Positions 6,307 through 8,528 of a DNA stretch of 8,528 nt are shown piece by piece (the first letter of the stretch is position 1; the number at the start of each line of letters is the position of its first letter). The notes beneath the pieces were generated by a model. It searched no databases. It saw nothing but the letters and a program-made list of their open reading frames with translations, and was not told the origin of the DNA. A program made the translations under genes and the position numbers. Source of the stretch: Chloroflexota bacterium (lineage in GTDB: Bacteria; Chloroflexota; Anaerolineae; VGOG01); contig JAUWYT010000047.1 in assembly GCA_030615705.1 (NCBI GenBank), positions 1-8,528 of the forward strand. Direction: 5' to 3'.

Positions 6307-6370
6307 AAAACTCCCCGGTTGACCGACACCTGCACTGCACGCAGGTGCACGTGTGCGCCGGGGAGTTTTT
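6307..6370 (+). terminator. Strong branched Rho-independent terminator of the moxR-DUF58 block
   Basis: AAAACTCCCCGG (6307-6318) and CCGGGGAGTTTT (6358-6369) form a perfect 12-bp stem followed by T's (TTTTT to 6370). The large loop contains a second perfect hairpin, CACCTGC (6327-6333) with GCAGGTG (6341-6347). The A-run on the left and T-run on the right mean it could also work on the opposite strand, although no leftward gene ends here. Confidence 0.85.
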
Positions 6371-6419
6371 CGGCGTGAACGCCAGAATCACAACCCTAAC
6401 ACTAAGTCTTTCTTTTTTT

Positions 6420-6443
6420 CTTTGTGCCTTTGTGTCCTTGTGG
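6420..6443. repeat. Three degenerate 8-nt tandem units, CTTTGTGC type
   Basis: CTTTGTGC, CTTTGTGT and CCTTGTGG follow one another, preceded by a T-rich run (about 6407-6420). Similar 'ctttgtg' strings occur as dispersed intergenic pieces in genomes of this type. No function is evident. Together with the next element it fills the 390-bp gap between the DUF58 and peptidase genes. Confidence 0.35.
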
Positions 6444-6482
6444 TTGACTTGACATTGTTAGATCTGCCGAAACACTACTTCA

Positions 6483-6626
6483 CTACCGGACACTTTTCAT
6501 GATGGACCGCAGAAACCCGGTTTTTGGCTGAAAAATGTGACATCTTTGCATCACGGAGAGCCCCAAAAGCAATAATTTGTCCATCCAGACAGGAAAAAAC
6601 CCGGTTTCTCCAAAAGTGTCCGGTAG
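6483..6626. mobile_element. MITE-like element, 144 bp with perfect 15-bp terminal inverted repeats
   Basis: CTACCGGACACTTTT (6483-6497) and AAAAGTGTCCGGTAG (6612-6626) are perfect inverted copies. A second inverted pair lies just inside: AGAAACCCGGTTTTT (6511-6525) against AAAAAACCCGGTTTCT (6594-6609), with one mismatch. The interior has no coding frame with a ribosome site. Flanks show only a 2-bp CA on each side (6481-6482, 6627-6628), too short to prove a target duplication. The inner GAAACC(C/G)GGTTTC word resembles palindromes dispersed in cyanobacteria and Chloroflexota. The right end stops 5 bp before the extended -10 of the peptidase gene, so the element may supply or alter upstream promoter DNA. 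An alternative is a long leader or bidirectional hairpin with no history of mobility. Confidence 0.6.
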
Positions 6627-6631
6627 CAAAC

Positions 6632-6640
6632 TGGTAAAAT
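6632..6640 (+). promoter_or_regulatory. Possible extended -10 promoter for the M1 peptidase gene
   Basis: TGGTAAAAT carries the TGn extension and one mismatch to TATAAT. The expected -35 would fall inside the right end of the MITE-like element (about 6612-6617, AAAAGT), a poor match. Transcription from here would start close to 6647, just before the ribosome site AAGGAG (6649-6654). Confidence 0.35.
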
Positions 6641-6661
6641 ACTAAGTGAAGGAGTATCAGC

Positions 6662-8260
6662 ATGTCTACCCGTTACAAAATAATCGCTACAGTGATGATC
6701 GTTCTGACCCTGGTCGCCGGTTGCGGGAAAGCCGAACCTACGGCTACGCCTGTGCCCCCGACGGCCACTTCTGTTCCGACTCTTGTCCCTATGCCTACTG
6801 CACCCCACCCGTTCGATACAGCCTGGGACGACCGTGCCATCTTCCGCGAAGGGCTGATTGACGCGGAACAGGAGGTGCTCGACCGATTGCCAGGCGCGAG
6901 CGTGTATCACATTGACTTTCAAATTACTGACGACTTTCTTCTCTTGGAAGGCCACGAGAAAGTTCACTATACCAACCAGGAGGATGACCCCCTCGACGAG
7001 GTCTACTTCCGCCTGTTTCCTAACATAGCCGGTGGTGCGGCGACCGTGTCCGCGGTCAAGATAGACGGCCAGGACGTAGAACCCGTCTACGAATTCCGGG
7101 ATAGCGCCCTCCGCGTACCGCTGCCAACAGCTTTGCAACCCAGCGAACGGGTAGTCATCCAGATGGACTTCCAGGTAGAAGTGGCCCAGGAGATGGCCGG
7201 CAACTACGGCCTGTTTGGCTACTTCGACGGCGTGTTGGTCCTGGATGAATTCTACCCGGTCATCCCGGTCTACGACGACGAAGGGGCTGGCCCTGAGCCC
7301 TTCGACTACGCTCAGGACAGGCCTGCCGAAGGGTGGAACGTGGAAGTTCCCCCTCCCGACGGGGACGTAACCTATTTTGACGCCAGCTTCTACCTGGTGC
7401 GCGTGACCGCACCCGCCGACCTGACGGTCGTTGCTTCAGGCATCGTCGTCGGCAGCGAGCACGAAGCGAATAGCCAAATCCTGACCTTCGCCGCGGGCCC
7501 CGCACGCGATTTTTACCTGGCCGCCAGCGAGAACTACACTGTGATCAGCGAGACGGTGGGGGAGACAACGGTCAATAGCTACGCCTTATCGGGGCGAGCG
7601 GACGGAGCGGAACTTGTCTTGCAGTTTGCGACAGACGCGCTGAGAAGCTACAACGAGCGGTTTGGCGTCTATCCGTACACCGAATTTGACATTGCAAGCA
7701 CACCAATGCAGGCACTGGGCATGGAGTATCCCGGGGCGGTGGTAATAGCCCTCGCTCTTTGTGATCCGAGTGAAGAAGTTTTGGGATTACCATCCCAGAT
7801 CGTGCTTGAGGGTACTGTAGCTCACGAGGTGGCTCATCAGTGGTTCTACAATGCCGTCGGTAACGATCAAATAGATGAGCCCTGGCTTGATGAGGCCATC
7901 GTCCAATATGCCACCGGTCTCTATTACGCCGACGTTGGCGGTGAACGTGCTGCAGAGAGTTGGCGCGATTCATGGTATAGCCGCTGGGACCGCGTTGACC
8001 GGGCTGACATTCCTATCGGATTGCCCGTGGGAGCCTACGCGGGTAGAGAATACGGCGCGATTGTCTATGGTCGCGGCCCGCTTTTCATCGCCGCGCTGGC
8101 AGAGGAGATGGGCCCGAAACCGTTTGGCGAATTCCTGCGCGACTACTACGAATCCCACAAATGGGGCATCGGCACGGGCGATGCATTCAGGCAGCTTGCC
8201 GAACATCACTGCCAGTGCGACTTGACCGCTCTATTTGAAGAATGGGTTTACGAAGAGTAA
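6662..8260 (+). CDS. Lipoprotein M1-family zinc metallopeptidase (gluzincin aminopeptidase-like)
   Basis: This 532-residue protein opens with a lipoprotein signal: a basic start, a hydrophobic segment (about 7-18) and lipobox LVAGC with C21 as the lipidated cysteine. A Thr/Pro linker follows (TATPVPPTATSVPT, 27-40). It is therefore exported and membrane-tethered. An M1-type beta N-domain leads to the catalytic domain. The substrate-recognition motif related to GAMEN is GMEYPG (353-358). The zinc site is HEVAH (388-392) plus E411 in EPWLDEA, giving HExxH-x18-E. A YGRGPLF motif supplies the usual catalytic Tyr (Y469). All catalytic residues expected are present. It probably removes N-terminal residues from peptides outside the cytoplasm. 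At 532 residues it is shorter than classical 850-residue M1 enzymes, as in short bacterial versions without the C-terminal helical domain. AAGGAG sits 7 nt before the ATG. About 16 residues (near 209-224) look like an in-frame repeat insertion. Confidence 0.92.
   Translation: MSTRYKIIATVMIVLTLVAGCGKAEPTATPVPPTATSVPTLVPMPTAPHPFDTAWDDRAIFREGLIDAEQEVLDRLPGASVYHIDFQITDDFLLLEGHEKVHYTNQEDDPLDEVYFRLFPNIAGGAATVSAVKIDGQDVEPVYEFRDSALRVPLPTALQPSERVVIQMDFQVEVAQEMAGNYGLFGYFDGVLVLDEFYPVIPVYDDEGAGPEPFDYAQDRPAEGWNVEVPPPDGDVTYFDASFYLVRVTAPADLTVVASGIVVGSEHEANSQILTFAAGPARDFYLAASENYTVISETVGETTVNSYALSGRADGAELVLQFATDALRSYNERFGVYPYTEFDIASTPMQALGMEYPGAVVIALALCDPSEEVLGLPSQIVLEGTVAHEVAHQWFYNAVGNDQIDEPWLDEAIVQYATGLYYADVGGERAAESWRDSWYSRWDRVDRADIPIGLPVGAYAGREYGAIVYGRGPLFIAALAEEMGPKPFGEFLRDYYESHKWGIGTGDAFRQLAEHHCQCDLTALFEEWVYEE
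7298..7333. repeat. Palindromic repeat inserted in frame in the peptidase gene
   Basis: CCCTTCG (7298-7304) and CGAAGGG (7327-7333) flank ACGCTCAGG and the self-complementary CAGGCCTG (7318-7325). Translated, it gives PFDYAQDRPAEG (residues 213-224), a peptide signature familiar from this repeat type when it lands in coding sequence. The flanking protein, YPVIPVYDDEG before and WNVEVPPPDGD after, reads as a continuous loop without it. The shared words CCCTTCGAC, GCTCAGG and CCTGCCGAAG link it to the repeat-derived stretch at 309-472. Confidence 0.75.
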
Positions 8261-8410
8261 GGACAGTTCATTCAGGGCTTTGGCGTGCGCGAGCGTGGCG
8301 GTGGAAGTGCGCTTGGCGAGAATTGAGCTTGCGCTTTTGAGTTGGCGCCCCTAGAAACAGAGACGTGAATGATAGGCGAGCCCTGGGAGGACGGCAGGCT
8401 GTTGACTTAT
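8261..8410. other. Non-coding gap after the peptidase gene
   Basis: No frame with a credible start, ribosome site or recognisable protein is visible on either strand, and I find no clear intrinsic terminator after the peptidase stop. Confidence 0.5.
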
Positions 8411-8439
8411 TTGAGGATATGGGCAAAATGTGGTAACAT
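8411..8439 (+). promoter_or_regulatory. Predicted sigma70-type promoter near the right edge
   Basis: TTGAGG (8411-8416, four of six matches to TTGACA), a spacer of exactly 17 nt, then TAACAT (8434-8439) preceded by TGG, the same extended -10 style as the moxR promoter. It points towards a transcription unit that begins at or beyond the right edge. Confidence 0.5.
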
Positions 8440-8440
8440 T

Positions 8441-8528
8441 ATGGCACTCGAGACGCCCTGTTTACGAGTGAAGATCACTGCTTGCCCCGATTCCATCGGT
8501 GAGGGAGCACTTAAGGCTGGAATCCGTC
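8441..8528 (+). other. Start of a leader or a truncated open frame, unresolved
   Basis: From the ATG at 8441 the frame is open to the edge (MALETPCLRVKITACPD and on, 29 codons), and an in-frame GTG occurs at 8468. Neither has a ribosome binding site, and the ATG lies 1 nt after the predicted -10, upstream of the expected transcription start. CACTCG (8445-8450) and CGAGTG (8465-8470) can pair, so the stretch could equally be a structured 5' leader. I recognise no protein or riboswitch family. Confidence 0.2.

Noticed and set aside
6481..6628. CA dinucleotide on both sides as a target-site duplication
   Set aside because: Two bases are too few to separate from chance, so mobility is argued only from the inverted ends.
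6551..7138. 195-codon minus-strand frame covering the MITE-like element and the peptidase start
   Set aside because: It is antisense to a well-supported lipoprotein gene and runs into the repeat; it has no recognisable domain.
1..8528. tRNA and rRNA genes
   Set aside because: No cloverleaf with a TTCRANNC-type T arm in the right setting, and no conserved rRNA segments, were noticed; this was by eye only.

Overview
This window looks like a piece of an uncultured Chloroflexota genome, probably Anaerolineae-like. That placement is an inference. It rests on the moderately high G+C coding sequence with strong AGGAG-type ribosome binding sites, on a lipoprotein with the Thr/Pro-rich 'TATPVPPTAT' linker common in that group, and on many short palindromic repeats of the kind that pepper such genomes. 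No taxonomic marker gene is present.

Left part (1-1900, all minus strand, transcribed leftwards). A promoter near 1888-1916 faces left into thpR (RNA 2',3'-cyclic phosphodiesterase), which overlaps by 4 nt a TIGR00725/LOG-type Rossmann protein. Next comes a 34-residue remnant of ribose-phosphate pyrophosphokinase (prs), then a repeat-derived stretch, then the first 80 codons of a COG1926-type phosphoribosyltransferase that runs off the left edge. The intact neighbours suggest a cluster around ribose-phosphate, PRPP and nucleotide chemistry in which the PRPP synthase has been destroyed.

Centre (1900-6400, plus strand). An extended -10 promoter precedes a MoxR-type AAA+ ATPase. After a 178-bp gap filled by a palindromic repeat come a cobalamin-binding-type radical SAM protein and, 3 nt later, a membrane-anchored DUF58 protein. 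The block ends at a strong branched Rho-independent terminator. MoxR and DUF58 are classic partners, usually adjacent, so a radical SAM gene between them is the most unusual gene arrangement here.

Right part (6400-8528). A 144-bp MITE-like element with perfect 15-bp inverted ends sits directly upstream of a lipoprotein M1-family zinc metallopeptidase. That gene carries a palindromic repeat inserted in frame (residues about 209-224). The last 270 bases hold no convincing gene, but they contain a promoter-like sequence and the possible start of something that continues past the right edge.

Five distinct kinds of palindromic repeat lie in about 8.5 kb. Each sits at a functional boundary: inside a gene wreck, in a 5' leader, inside an operon, beside a promoter, or inside a coding sequence.
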